A stretch of 64,000 bases of DNA from Shewanella sp. CG12_big_fil_rev_8_21_14_0_65_47_15 (GTDB lineage Bacteria > Pseudomonadota > Gammaproteobacteria > Enterobacterales > Shewanellaceae): the NCBI RefSeq assembly GCF_002783505.1, contig NZ_PFGL01000063.1, positions 131,269-195,268 on the forward strand, in the 5' to 3' direction. A model generated the notes under the pieces. The model was not told the origin of the DNA. It ran no database searches and was given only the letters and a program-made list of their open reading frames with translations. Below are positions 38,634-48,336 of the stretch, piece by piece (positions within the stretch are counted from its first letter, which is position 1; every line of letters begins with the position of its first letter). A program made the translations under genes and the position numbers.

Positions 38634-41600
38634 ATGATGTATACCAATCCCTTCAAAACCCTATTAGTCTTTTTCCTCACTTTCACCACGTCTTTCTCTG
38701 TTTTCGCAGATACCGAAACAGTGGCATTAACAGGTGCTTTTCGTGTTAATGAAATGGGGGCGGCAACCTATTCTTTGCCGATAGATGCGGCGCCAGGAAG
38801 AGGGGGCATGAAGCCTTCAGTAGCAATAGCGTATTCGTCGTCCGGTTCGGATGGTTATTTAGGTTTGGGTTGGGGTATACAGGCTGCGTCAGCGATAAAT
38901 CGCTGTCCTAAGACCATTGAACAGGATGGTTTTTTACAAGGTGTCCAATTAACGGATACCGATAGTTTTTGTTTGGATGGCCAGCGATTGATCCTTGTGA
39001 GCGGTCAAAATGGTACTGATGGTGCGGAATATCGTAAAGAGATTGATGATGCGTCGTTGATTACCGTACTTGGACGAGCTAACGGCGGTGGTCCTGGGGC
39101 ATTCAAAGTAGAAACTAAAGCGGGTGAAACTTTTTACTACGGTGATGTATATACCCAAGCGGGTAAAAATTTTGTAACAACATCAAACTCTAATAACCAA
39201 AGTGACTCGTATCAAACTGCATTGAAAAATGGCAATGAAGTTATTCATGCTTGGAGTTTAAAGGCGATAGAGGATGTGGTGGGTAACTACATTAGTTACC
39301 ATTACTTTAAAACTAACGATGAACAGTATTTATCCAGCATTGATTACTCAGGACATAATAACGGCGCATTGCCCTATAAAAAAATTAGTTTTGATTACGG
39401 CGCTCGTCCATATCCTAAAAAGGGCATTGTTTATGGTTCAGCAGTATCACAGACAAAGTTACTCAATAAAATTGTTCTATCAACAGATAATCAAATTGAG
39501 CAAACGTATTACCTAACCTATAAACTAGCGACGTCATTGGCTGAGTTTAACTATCTCGATAGCATTCAGGCTTGTGTCGGGACGAATAACACGGATTGCA
39601 CCAGTGCAATTCAGTTTGATTGGGAACGGAGCGGTGCGCCACAATCGCCGACCTATAGACCTTACACAGGCATTCTTCCTGCAAAAAATCTAAACATTCC
39701 TTCCGGTGAAAACCTCACCGCCAATATTTTTGATATGGACGGTGATGGGTTGGCGGATATCGTCTATGTTAGAAATGGCACTTGGTATAAGCGATCTATT
39801 GCGTCAGGTGTCGAAACGCAAATGACAAGCATAGGTGCATCTCAACATGCTTATGCTCAAACTATCGATTTTGACGGCGACGGGCAACGTGATTTGCTTA
39901 TTGCTGCAAACAACACTTCTCCTTGGCAAGTGCTCTCTTTTAAACCATCACAAGAAAATACCCACGATTGTGAGCCTGATGGTAATGGCGGTCAACTTTG
40001 TACTGATAGCACTCGCACGGTGCAATACACCCAAACATCCTTAGGGCAGACAGCGGTTGGTTTGAACGGTAGTGCGATGGTCGCTGATGTGAATGGCGAT
40101 GCTTTAGAGGACATAGTGTTTCTCGATGCAGGCCAGATTAAGTGGTACAAAAACTTAGGCGGAGGGAGTTTTGCTGCAGCGGCGAGTTTGTTTACGTTCC
40201 CTACGGGGAGTGATGCAAGCCCAGGCATTCCACGCATTAATCATTCGGCAAAAGGCTTTGAGTCGAGTGCGCTTTTGGATGTCAATGGTGATGGATTGAC
40301 TGACTTATTGCTGAAAGTCAAAAAGACAGTTAACTATTGCTCTACGGGCTCGGGGATTATTTACGATATCACCCAGTCTGAATGTATTGGCGATTTTAAT
40401 GGTCGCTGGGGACAAAATATCACTGACAACTGGATACTTTATGTATCAACCGGTAGTGGTTATAAAGAGCAGCAAATTATTACCATCGTATCGGGAATGG
40501 ATACCTTACGGGCAGCTGATTTTAATGGTGATGGACTAACCGATATTGCCTATGTAAAAAGCAATCAATGGTACATCCAGTTATCAGACAGTAATGGTTT
40601 TTTAGCACCGATTGCGACAGGGATTGCGACAGACAACGATAAAAAGTTAAACACCTATTTTGTTGATATTTCGGGTAATGGACGTGCTGATATACTTGCT
40701 AAATCAGAGTCGCTTCAATCGACTATTTACATGTCAGAGCCAAGTTCAGTCAATGGCGCCTCATCTTGGAAAGCGTCCGGCATAATAGACCATGTCTCTA
40801 ACCTGCGGCTGTTTTTTGCAGATATTGATGGTATTGGTAAATTGGACATTATCGCTAATGCCAGCGGCTGGTTTCGTTATGCCCCTCTTTCACCCAAATA
40901 CAACAACACCATCAAAGCAATTACTGATGGTTTTGGTGTGACCACTATGATCAACTATGCCTACTTAACTGAGCAAGTTAATGGTCAAAGCCGGGTATAT
41001 AAAACGCAAACCTCCAGTAATGTTGACCACTCAAAAAACTTCTCCATTATCGCGCCACTGCAAGTCGTTGCTGAAGTAAGCACACAGGCAAGTAGTACCG
41101 GTAGTGTCAGTGTTGCTTACGAATATGGTGGATTACTGGTTAACCGTTTAGGGCGAGGTGTTGCAGGTTTTGAATTACTGAGAACCATTGACAACCAATC
41201 TAAGGTTGTTACTGAAACCATGTATGACCAGATATTTCCACGTATTGGGTTACCGATTGCTTCCAAGCAAAGTTACCAATCACAAGCATTATCAGAGGCA
41301 AGAACCAGCGTGGATTTTGTCCGCGATAGCTATGGGGTGTATCGACAAACCAGCATGAGCAGTACCGATATTACTCGTCAGTACGGAACGGATAATGTGG
41401 TTCGGGAACTTACGCAAGTTGATACTCAAAATACTTATGATGATGCGGGGAATATTCTCAGTAGTGAGGTAGTGACTCGTGACTTACAAACTAACACTGT
41501 AGTCTCTACTGTTTCTATCATCAACGAATACAACGGTGCCGGAGGTGGCGCGAGTAAGGGGCGGCTAAGTCATTCTGTCGTGACAAAGTCTCGAGCAGGT

Positions 41601-44600
41601 CAACGAGACAATGTCCCTGATATCACCAATGAGAGCAGTTTTACTTACTTTGATAACGGCTTAATCAAAGACTCTATCGTATCGCCCAATGACAATCGTT
41701 ACAAAGTCACTACCTCTGTCACCTATGATGTTTATGGCAATAAAACTTCAGAATCGATAACGGCAGGCACGAAGGCTGATGGTTCTGAACCCCAAACACG
41801 TAGCAATTACAGCACCTACGATGCGAGAGGACGCTATTTAAAAACCTCTATCAATCCCCTTGGTGATACGGCAACCTATGGTTATAACGGCACAACGGCC
41901 GATAGTGTTACGGGATTGATAACTAAAGTGACCTTAACGGATGCGAATGGCCGAAAGTTAACTAAAACCTCAGACCGCTGGGGGCGGCCAATTAGCGAGT
42001 TAACGCCTGATGGTGTTGCTACGCAATTAAGCTATCAACGCTGCAGTAGTGTGGGATGCCCGCAGTTTTACGACGGCTATTTGCTGACCACAAAATCAAA
42101 AACAGGAACACCAACAGAAAGTGTTGTCAGTGATAAATATGGCCGAACCGTGGGGAGTTTACTTATTGGTTTTGATGGGACTGTGATTGTTGGTGGGAGA
42201 AAAGAATATGATGGATGGGGCCGTCCAGTTAGAGACTACGAGCCACGTTATGGTTCTGTGTCCACCTATTTCACTGAGCTTAGGTATGACGGTTTTGGCC
42301 GAGTTGTTGCACAAGTTAATCCCAATAGAGGGGAGACATTAGTTGATTTTTTAGGTTTTGAGACACTCACCATTGACCCGTTAGGAAATCAAACATCCGT
42401 GGTCGTGGATGCGCTAGGGCTGCAGTCTGTGGTAACTGACGCTTTAAATAACCAGTTGCATTTTGTTTATGATGCATCGGGAAATTTACTCAAGTCTTAT
42501 GTGTCGGGTAATGGCACTGAGATTGTCAGGACACAGTTGGTTTATGATGATTATGGTCGTAAAACCACCTCAATTGATGTTGATAAGGGAACGTGGCGAT
42601 ATACCTATAATGCGTTTGGGGAACTACTTTCTCAGACGAATGGCAATAATCAGTCCACCTTCTTCTACTACGACACGCTCGGGCGGCAAGTGCGCCAAAC
42701 TGAGCCTGAAGGCGCCTCTTGCTGGGTGTATGGTACCAAAGCGGCTAAAAATGCGGGCTTATTGGTTGCTGAAAAACGTTATGACACCATCGTAAGTGAT
42801 TGCAGCGCGGCAGGAGCTGTACATCAAAAGACCACGAACTATGATGAATTGGGGAGATTAAAATCCACCACTACCACGATAGGTGCGTCGAGTTATACCT
42901 CAATTGTCAACTACGATACCCTTGGACGAGTATCTGAACAAATCTACCCTGAAAATTTGCTGACGGTTGTTAACCACTACAATACATCTGGCTACTTGTA
43001 TAAGCGTACCGACAAGGCGACGGGTAAAGCCTATCAAACCATCGAGAAAATGAACGCTAAAGGTGGCGTTGAAAAGGTTATCTATGGCAATGGTACAGAG
43101 GAGTTAACAGCTTATGATGAAGCGTTGGGGTGGGTGAGTAATATTCAGTTAAAAAATGCTGGGGGGATGTTGCATGATTTAGAATACGTCTTTGATGGTG
43201 TTGGTAATCTGACTTATCGCAAACATCAATTATCTTCAGCATCAACGACCTTTGCAGAAACCTATACTTATGACGACCTGTATCGACTGTACGACAGAAC
43301 AATCAATATCACCTCTGGTGGCGTCTCTTTGCCGAACGGCTTTAAACTCACTCAAAGCACCCGTTATGATGATTTTGGGAATATCACCTCAAAAACAGGT
43401 GTAGGAACATATCGTTATGATGCGACGAATCCTTATCGATTATTAGATATTTGTGGTGAAGAAGGCTGCGGTACACTTGAAACAACACCTGCAAGTAAAT
43501 CCTGCCCAACGGGTTATGCGCTCAATGCGGCTGGTACAACCTGCCAAAAAAGTGAAAGCCAGTCTGCATCACTAAGCTACAACTATAGCTGTCCAAGTGG
43601 TTATAGTCTTTCAGGTACCACTTGTTCTAAAACAGAAACCAAAGTTGCGCAGATTAAAACCGAACAAACTTGCCCTAAAGGCGGATACTTAAACGCATCA
43701 ACGGGGACATGCTCTCGAGATTTCACAATCGTTTCAGCAACTAAACCTTCTGGGGCCGGAGTTGTATGCGGTGGTGGTGAACCAATGGGAGGCGGTCGCC
43801 GTCTGTGGGAGTGTACTGAAACCTATAAAGCAACATCCTCACAAGTCTATAGCTGTGATGCGGGCTGGACGGTAAGTGGTACTAACTGTACGCGGACATT
43901 ATCGCAAGCGGCGACTCAGATACCTGTTTATTCTTGTCCCGCTGGTTGGTCTGTTTCAGGGGCCGCTTGCAATCGTACACTCACTGCCTCAATAACCTAT
44001 AGCTGTCCAGTAGGTTGGACGCAAAATGGCGCTCAGTGCAGTCGTGCACGTCAAGCCAGTTACGCGATGGTTTATGATAAGAACGGCAATATTACCAATG
44101 ATGGTACTAGAACGCTGACTTATAGTTCCTACGATTTGGTCACCAATATTGCCAAAGGCAACGAATCCAGCCGTTTTAAATACGATGCCTCAAGACAGCG
44201 TTATGAACGTTATGATGTCAAACTGGAAGACGGGGTTTTAGCCTACTACACCACCTACTATATCGATGGCGCCTATGAAAAAGTGGTGCGAACTGGCGGC
44301 GGTAAAGCAGCACTCACCGAGCAAAAACTGTATGTGGGTAATTTGGTCATTACTAAACGCAGTAACAATAGTACGGATAGTTTCTTGTATTTGCATAAAG
44401 ACCATCAGGGCTCTACGACCACCATCACAGATGGAGATGGGAAGAGTCTTCAGCAGTTTGTTTATGACCCTTGGGGTAAACAAACCGCAGTATTTGATAC
44501 TGGGTTATTGGCCAACTATACCACGCCAGCCACCACTAAAGGTTATACCGGTCATGAGCACATCAGCCATTTGGATTTAATCCATATGAATGGTCGTATC

Positions 44601-45740
44601 TATGACGCGACTATCGGGCGCTTTATGCAAGCAGACCCGTTTATTCAAGCGCCAAGCGATACGCAAAGTTATAACCGTTATAGCTATGTGAAAAATAACC
44701 CGATGAGCTATACCGACCCCAGTGGTTTTTTCTTAGATAAGCTCTGGAAAGGGATTAAGAAATATTGGCGTGTCGCAGTAGCAATTGTTGCCACTGTGTA
44801 TTTAGGCCCATTAGCGGCCCAACTTTGGGGGCCTGTAATTGGGGGGGCAGCAACGGGATTTGTGGCCGGAGGCATTGCGACGGGTTCCTTAAAAGGAGCA
44901 CTGGTTGGTGCCGCAACAGGAGCGATGTTCGGCGCCATTGGAGATTATTTTCAAAATACACAAGGATTTAGTGTTGGAAAAATCGCTTCGCATGGCGTTG
45001 CTGGGGGAATTTCTTCTGAGCTCAGTGGCGGTAAATTTGGTCATGGATTCGCCAGTGCTGGATTTACTCAGTTAGCTGGTCAGATGGGGGTTTTACCTGA
45101 TATTGGTGCAAACAGTGCACAAAACCGCTTTGATAACGCCATTGCCGCGGCTGTTGTGGGAGGGACTGCCTCGGTATTAAGTGGTGGCAAATTTGCAAAC
45201 GGCGCCGTGACTGGTATGTTTTCTCGAATGCTGAATGATAGTTTGCACGCAAAGCCTAACATCGGTCAAAAAAATAAGTTAAGTACTTGGTATCGTAGAG
45301 GGGAAAAATATGCGAGTGAAGGAGACATGGCTGATAGCTTGGGAGTTGAGGGCAAAACCGTGATTGTTTTTGGGAAAAGGGGATTGGATAATTTCTTTAT
45401 GGGGGTGGAGGGGCCTGTTTCAGACTTCCTAAATCATGAAGCGATCCATGAACATGCTTTTGCCATTCAAGATAACAGGGTTACAAACTTAGGTTTCTCA
45501 AGAAATGGATTAGGTCCAGATAATAATATTAATTTTACAGGTTTTGGTTATAGTTCTTATGCTTTCACTGACTATTATATTTTACCTGGAAACGTTGATA
45601 TCAGAGCCTTGTTAAATAACGTTCCAGGTAATTGGATGCCTTATGATTATGTAATTGCTGGCCCTACAGTGAATAACTGTCAAAGTTATGCCGATAGTTT
45701 AAGGCGACAGATTGAGGTGACCTATGGTCCTAAAAAATAG
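38634..45740 (+). CDS. Exported SpvB/FG-GAP/RHS-repeat giant protein with C-terminal effector domain
   Basis: About 2,368 residues from ATG 38634, which has TGGAGC upstream and gives an N-terminal Sec signal (about 4-25, cleavage near VFA-DT). An SpvB-like region (about 27-340) follows. Seven or so FG-GAP/VCBS repeats (about 360-760) have patterns such as DMDGDGLADI, DVNGDGLTDL and DFNGDGLTDI. RHS/YD repeats run at about 900-1620. A cysteine-rich insert (about 1620-1805) has six CPxG(Y/W)xxxGxxC repeats plus a variant. The RHS core ends with HKDHQGSTTTITDGDG and RYSYVKNNPMSYTDPSG near 2025. The last 340 residues are unique: glycine-rich hydrophobic stretches, then HEAIHEHAF and VNNCQSYADSLRRQI. 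RHS proteins encase and deliver C-terminal toxins. This one uses Sec export, not a type VI signature. Confidence 0.88.
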   Translation: MMYTNPFKTLLVFFLTFTTSFSVFADTETVALTGAFRVNEMGAATYSLPIDAAPGRGGMKPSVAIAYSSSGSDGYLGLGWGIQAASAINRCPKTIEQDGFLQGVQLTDTDSFCLDGQRLILVSGQNGTDGAEYRKEIDDASLITVLGRANGGGPGAFKVETKAGETFYYGDVYTQAGKNFVTTSNSNNQSDSYQTALKNGNEVIHAWSLKAIEDVVGNYISYHYFKTNDEQYLSSIDYSGHNNGALPYKKISFDYGARPYPKKGIVYGSAVSQTKLLNKIVLSTDNQIEQTYYLTYKLATSLAEFNYLDSIQACVGTNNTDCTSAIQFDWERSGAPQSPTYRPYTGILPAKNLNIPSGENLTANIFDMDGDGLADIVYVRNGTWYKRSIASGVETQMTSIGASQHAYAQTIDFDGDGQRDLLIAANNTSPWQVLSFKPSQENTHDCEPDGNGGQLCTDSTRTVQYTQTSLGQTAVGLNGSAMVADVNGDALEDIVFLDAGQIKWYKNLGGGSFAAAASLFTFPTGSDASPGIPRINHSAKGFESSALLDVNGDGLTDLLLKVKKTVNYCSTGSGIIYDITQSECIGDFNGRWGQNITDNWILYVSTGSGYKEQQIITIVSGMDTLRAADFNGDGLTDIAYVKSNQWYIQLSDSNGFLAPIATGIATDNDKKLNTYFVDISGNGRADILAKSESLQSTIYMSEPSSVNGASSWKASGIIDHVSNLRLFFADIDGIGKLDIIANASGWFRYAPLSPKYNNTIKAITDGFGVTTMINYAYLTEQVNGQSRVYKTQTSSNVDHSKNFSIIAPLQVVAEVSTQASSTGSVSVAYEYGGLLVNRLGRGVAGFELLRTIDNQSKVVTETMYDQIFPRIGLPIASKQSYQSQALSEARTSVDFVRDSYGVYRQTSMSSTDITRQYGTDNVVRELTQVDTQNTYDDAGNILSSEVVTRDLQTNTVVSTVSIINEYNGAGGGASKGRLSHSVVTKSRAGQRDNVPDITNESSFTYFDNGLIKDSIVSPNDNRYKVTTSVTYDVYGNKTSESITAGTKADGSEPQTRSNYSTYDARGRYLKTSINPLGDTATYGYNGTTADSVTGLITKVTLTDANGRKLTKTSDRWGRPISELTPDGVATQLSYQRCSSVGCPQFYDGYLLTTKSKTGTPTESVVSDKYGRTVGSLLIGFDGTVIVGGRKEYDGWGRPVRDYEPRYGSVSTYFTELRYDGFGRVVAQVNPNRGETLVDFLGFETLTIDPLGNQTSVVVDALGLQSVVTDALNNQLHFVYDASGNLLKSYVSGNGTEIVRTQLVYDDYGRKTTSIDVDKGTWRYTYNAFGELLSQTNGNNQSTFFYYDTLGRQVRQTEPEGASCWVYGTKAAKNAGLLVAEKRYDTIVSDCSAAGAVHQKTTNYDELGRLKSTTTTIGASSYTSIVNYDTLGRVSEQIYPENLLTVVNHYNTSGYLYKRTDKATGKAYQTIEKMNAKGGVEKVIYGNGTEELTAYDEALGWVSNIQLKNAGGMLHDLEYVFDGVGNLTYRKHQLSSASTTFAETYTYDDLYRLYDRTINITSGGVSLPNGFKLTQSTRYDDFGNITSKTGVGTYRYDATNPYRLLDICGEEGCGTLETTPASKSCPTGYALNAAGTTCQKSESQSASLSYNYSCPSGYSLSGTTCSKTETKVAQIKTEQTCPKGGYLNASTGTCSRDFTIVSATKPSGAGVVCGGGEPMGGGRRLWECTETYKATSSQVYSCDAGWTVSGTNCTRTLSQAATQIPVYSCPAGWSVSGAACNRTLTASITYSCPVGWTQNGAQCSRARQASYAMVYDKNGNITNDGTRTLTYSSYDLVTNIAKGNESSRFKYDASRQRYERYDVKLEDGVLAYYTTYYIDGAYEKVVRTGGGKAALTEQKLYVGNLVITKRSNNSTDSFLYLHKDHQGSTTTITDGDGKSLQQFVYDPWGKQTAVFDTGLLANYTTPATTKGYTGHEHISHLDLIHMNGRIYDATIGRFMQADPFIQAPSDTQSYNRYSYVKNNPMSYTDPSGFFLDKLWKGIKKYWRVAVAIVATVYLGPLAAQLWGPVIGGAATGFVAGGIATGSLKGALVGAATGAMFGAIGDYFQNTQGFSVGKIASHGVAGGISSELSGGKFGHGFASAGFTQLAGQMGVLPDIGANSAQNRFDNAIAAAVVGGTASVLSGGKFANGAVTGMFSRMLNDSLHAKPNIGQKNKLSTWYRRGEKYASEGDMADSLGVEGKTVIVFGKRGLDNFFMGVEGPVSDFLNHEAIHEHAFAIQDNRVTNLGFSRNGLGPDNNINFTGFGYSSYAFTDYYILPGNVDIRALLNNVPGNWMPYDYVIAGPTVNNCQSYADSLRRQIEVTYGPKK

Positions 45741-46572
45741 TCTTTTATCATTTTTATTATTGGGAGTAAGCTTTATGGCTTCAGCAATGCCTACACAGGT
45801 CATCATTTCTAATACGCTAGACCATGCTATTGGTAGAATCCATATTACTGATATAAAAACTCTCACCACCATAAAAGAATATCATGTGAATGCTGGTAAC
45901 GGTCCTATTATGCGAGTTTATGGCGATAAGTTATCCATTTCCAATGGTGTTTTAAATCCTGGTGAGTATATTCTTAATCTTCAGGACTCTTCTGTCGAGT
46001 ATTACCCTGAGCGCCGAGGTACTGTTTTTTTTACTGAAGACTCATATATGTATTTTTCAGAAAAAAATAATGCAGGAGAAATTGTTTTTGTTAAAAATGA
46101 GCAAATAATTACTGCGTTAAAGAGAACCGATGCAAGTTTTCGCCCCCCCAATGTTTATCAATATCTCTCTGGTTACGTAAGCTTTTATTTTTCAAATGGT
46201 GACTTCTACCTTGTCAATGGGAACGATTTATCCTTTAGTAAGTTTTCATTAAAAGGTTATGCAGATGTGATCTATTTAAATGAAGATAAGGGATTAGCTG
46301 TTCACGGTAGAACACTCTATTGGTTGCGACTTTCCGATGGGCAAGTGCTGAAAACTAAAAAATTATCCTTTTCGGGCAATTTTAATTTTGTAAGCAAAAG
46401 CGATGATGGCAGATTTATTACACTTGAAACCTTGAGCATGTCTTTGGTTCCTTGGTCAGATACTTTTATGCATGAACGTATCGATTTATATGTATTCGAC
46501 CTGCAGAATGAGACGTTAGAAAAGCTAGCTAGCAGTGTGGCAGGGAATGGGGTGGGCCTTACCGTTAGGTAA
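45724..46572 (+). CDS. Small exported protein overlapping the RHS gene (immunity candidate)
   Basis: A 282-residue protein whose start ATG overlaps the last 17 bases of the RHS gene, with GAGGTGACCT as the ribosome site. It carries a Sec signal (about 1-21, cleavage near ASA-MP). The mature part is beta-rich with repeats of the IYLNEDKGLAVHGRTLYWLR and LDGQVLKTK kind, perhaps a small beta-propeller-like fold. I recognise no family. Overlap with a polymorphic toxin gene and export to the same compartment make it the natural immunity protein, but that is an inference from position. Confidence 0.7.
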   Translation: MVLKNSLLSFLLLGVSFMASAMPTQVIISNTLDHAIGRIHITDIKTLTTIKEYHVNAGNGPIMRVYGDKLSISNGVLNPGEYILNLQDSSVEYYPERRGTVFFTEDSYMYFSEKNNAGEIVFVKNEQIITALKRTDASFRPPNVYQYLSGYVSFYFSNGDFYLVNGNDLSFSKFSLKGYADVIYLNEDKGLAVHGRTLYWLRLSDGQVLKTKKLSFSGNFNFVSKSDDGRFITLETLSMSLVPWSDTFMHERIDLYVFDLQNETLEKLASSVAGNGVGLTVR

Positions 46573-46611
46573 AACGAAGTGAAGAGGTTAGTAGGGTGGC
46601 TGACGAGTTAA

Positions 46612-46637
46612 TGTAAGTCTGCTTGCTGGTGGAATGA
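46612..46637 (+). repeat. Right copy of an imperfect direct repeat flanking the RHS locus
   Basis: TGTAAGTCTGCTTGCTGGTG followed by GAATGA, the partner of 38231-38256. It lies just after the small exported gene. Confidence 0.4.
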
Positions 46638-46787
46638 AGCTAAAAATTAAAGCAAGATGAGCTTAGGAACCGACCAATTATACTCTGTAAGGCTAAAAAC
46701 GATAGCGGCGATAAGTGCCGCTTCGTTTGTCATAGTCAGCCTGGTGTTATGCGTAGCTTAGCGAGGGCTTAATACCGGCTAAATACA

Positions 46788-47510
46788 CTATGACCTTAGC
46801 CAATGCCATGCATCGGCTATCAGCTCAGCGCCAGCTTTTACGCCATTGATGCCCACTTCTGCTGTAGTCAAAACCGTGTTTAAGCCGGTTTCTACACTGC
46901 CGGTGATGAGTTTGATCCCCGCATCGGCTATCTCACCTTGGCTTAAGCAAGCATAACTCTCACCTAGAGTTTGGGTGGTGCCTTTTAGTAGGCATTCGGC
47001 AGGCTTGGCAACAAGATCTCCTGGAGTGCCTAGCAGCGTGTTAACGTTATCGGGTAGCCCAAGGTATTCACCGGTCATTTTGATGGCGGTAGAGGCTAAC
47101 ACGACGTTTGCGACAGTCCCCGTGGCCAGCTTTGACGCAGTACTTCCCAGCAAGCCTGCTCTGGCTGAGCCTTGCAGCGCAATGTGGGTGAGATTACTCA
47201 CTTGATTAGAGGTGCTGGTTCTTTCTAAGCATTCGTTGACGAACTGCTCACAATTGTTCGTAGCAACGCCGTATGAGGTATAACCCAGTTGACTGCGTGC
47301 AAGCTCAATAGCTTGATGGGGAAACAGGCTGGACTTTTTCACTCTGATCTTATGGCCACCAGCAAATTGCTGCAGATCGATTTCTTCGATGATGCCCTGT
47401 TTAGATAAGTGAATGACATTGCCATGGCCAACATACAGGCCATGGTGTTCGGTTAAGCCAAGCGGATCGATATTGGTGACGAGGTGATCACCAGGTTGTA
47501 GTACTTGCAT
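46788..47510 (-). CDS. LRAT-like (permuted NlpC/P60 papain-fold) protein
   Basis: A 240-residue protein starting at ATG 47510, with AAGGAAAATATTC upstream; ten in-frame codons before it lack a ribosome site. The first 110 residues form an LRAT/H-rev107-type domain: LQPGDHLVTN, the His motif EHHGLYVGHGNVIHL, and the Cys nucleophile in NNCEQFVNECL. This is the circularly permuted papain-like order (His first, Cys last). The rest (about 130-240) has glycine/alanine-rich amphipathic or weakly hydrophobic segments that may contact membranes. LRAT-like enzymes are acyltransferases or phospholipases/peptidases. In islands they are often effectors. Gene function here is unknown. Confidence 0.8.
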   Translation of the reverse strand: MQVLQPGDHLVTNIDPLGLTEHHGLYVGHGNVIHLSKQGIIEEIDLQQFAGGHKIRVKKSSLFPHQAIELARSQLGYTSYGVATNNCEQFVNECLERTSTSNQVSNLTHIALQGSARAGLLGSTASKLATGTVANVVLASTAIKMTGEYLGLPDNVNTLLGTPGDLVAKPAECLLKGTTQTLGESYACLSQGEIADAGIKLITGSVETGLNTVLTTAEVGINGVKAGAELIADAWHWLRS

Positions 47511-47655
47511 GAATATTTTCCTTAGCCAAGGTTCTATCATTGCGACGTGCTATTTCGCCATGCAGCCTTGGTAAGTCTGTACGTGTTCGCGTTGATAGTC
47601 AGTTGGCTGTGTGAGGATTTAAAATGAGACGCTATCCAGTACTGATAAGCGCGGG

Positions 47656-48222
47656 TTAGATTTCTAACTCGACAAAGTCTTTATCGATATCGTCTTGCTC
47701 AATACCGATATACCGCAGAGTGGTTTCTTCGGCGCTGTGCCTGAGCATCTTCATTACTCGGCCAATGTCTTTGGTTTGTTGATATAGCAGATAGCCTCGC
47801 GTCTTACGCATTGAGTGGGTGCCTAAGGCGATTTTGAGCTCTTCACCAATCATCGCTAGGGCGCGGCAAATATAGCGGCGCGATAAAGGCGCGGGTTTAA
47901 TGTGCTTTGCCCGTTGATTACGGTAGGACTGAAACAGGTAGATATGGTTAGGATGCTCGCGCGCAATACGCTGTATCCGTTCCAGTGTTTTTGAGTTGAG
48001 CTTGATATTGGCGATTTTGCCGGTTTTGGATTCCTTAATGATGAGTCTGTCGCCGTGGATATCACTGAACTTAATAGAGAGTAAGTCAGAGATCCTCAGG
48101 GCGAGATTAAGGCCGATATTCCACACATCGGCCAGTTGCTGGCTAAACTGTCTTTCCAGCAGATAGCTGATAAGCTTAACGGTATCTTGATCTTTAACGG
48201 CTTGAACTTCAGGCATGGCCAT
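47656..48222 (-). CDS. Minimal tyrosine recombinase (integrase catalytic domain)
   Basis: A 188-residue protein from ATG 48222, with AGAGGAAC upstream (an ATG 37 codons earlier has no such site). It carries the complete tyrosine-recombinase catalytic set: Arg in LNLALRISDLLSIKF, Lys in KESKTGKIANIKL, His-x-x-Arg in GTHSMRKTRGYLL, His in LRHSAEETTLRYIG, and Tyr in that last motif. The usual N-terminal core-binding/SAM-like domain is nearly absent. Small recombinases of this type accompany DUF2787 and RadC genes in Vibrio and Shewanella genomic islands. It may be the mobility gene of the 46.8-62.9 kb block or a resolvase of it. Confidence 0.8.
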   Translation of the reverse strand: MAMPEVQAVKDQDTVKLISYLLERQFSQQLADVWNIGLNLALRISDLLSIKFSDIHGDRLIIKESKTGKIANIKLNSKTLERIQRIAREHPNHIYLFQSYRNQRAKHIKPAPLSRRYICRALAMIGEELKIALGTHSMRKTRGYLLYQQTKDIGRVMKMLRHSAEETTLRYIGIEQDDIDKDFVELEI

Positions 48223-48336
48223 GTTCCTCTTTTTTGCTATAGCGTATTTTTGGGCACTTGCGTTGTTGAAAGCCTTACGGGGCAAGGGGTTGAGTGTTCC
48301 CGTTTTATGGTTACGGGAACTTGGCTCGAACAAGGC

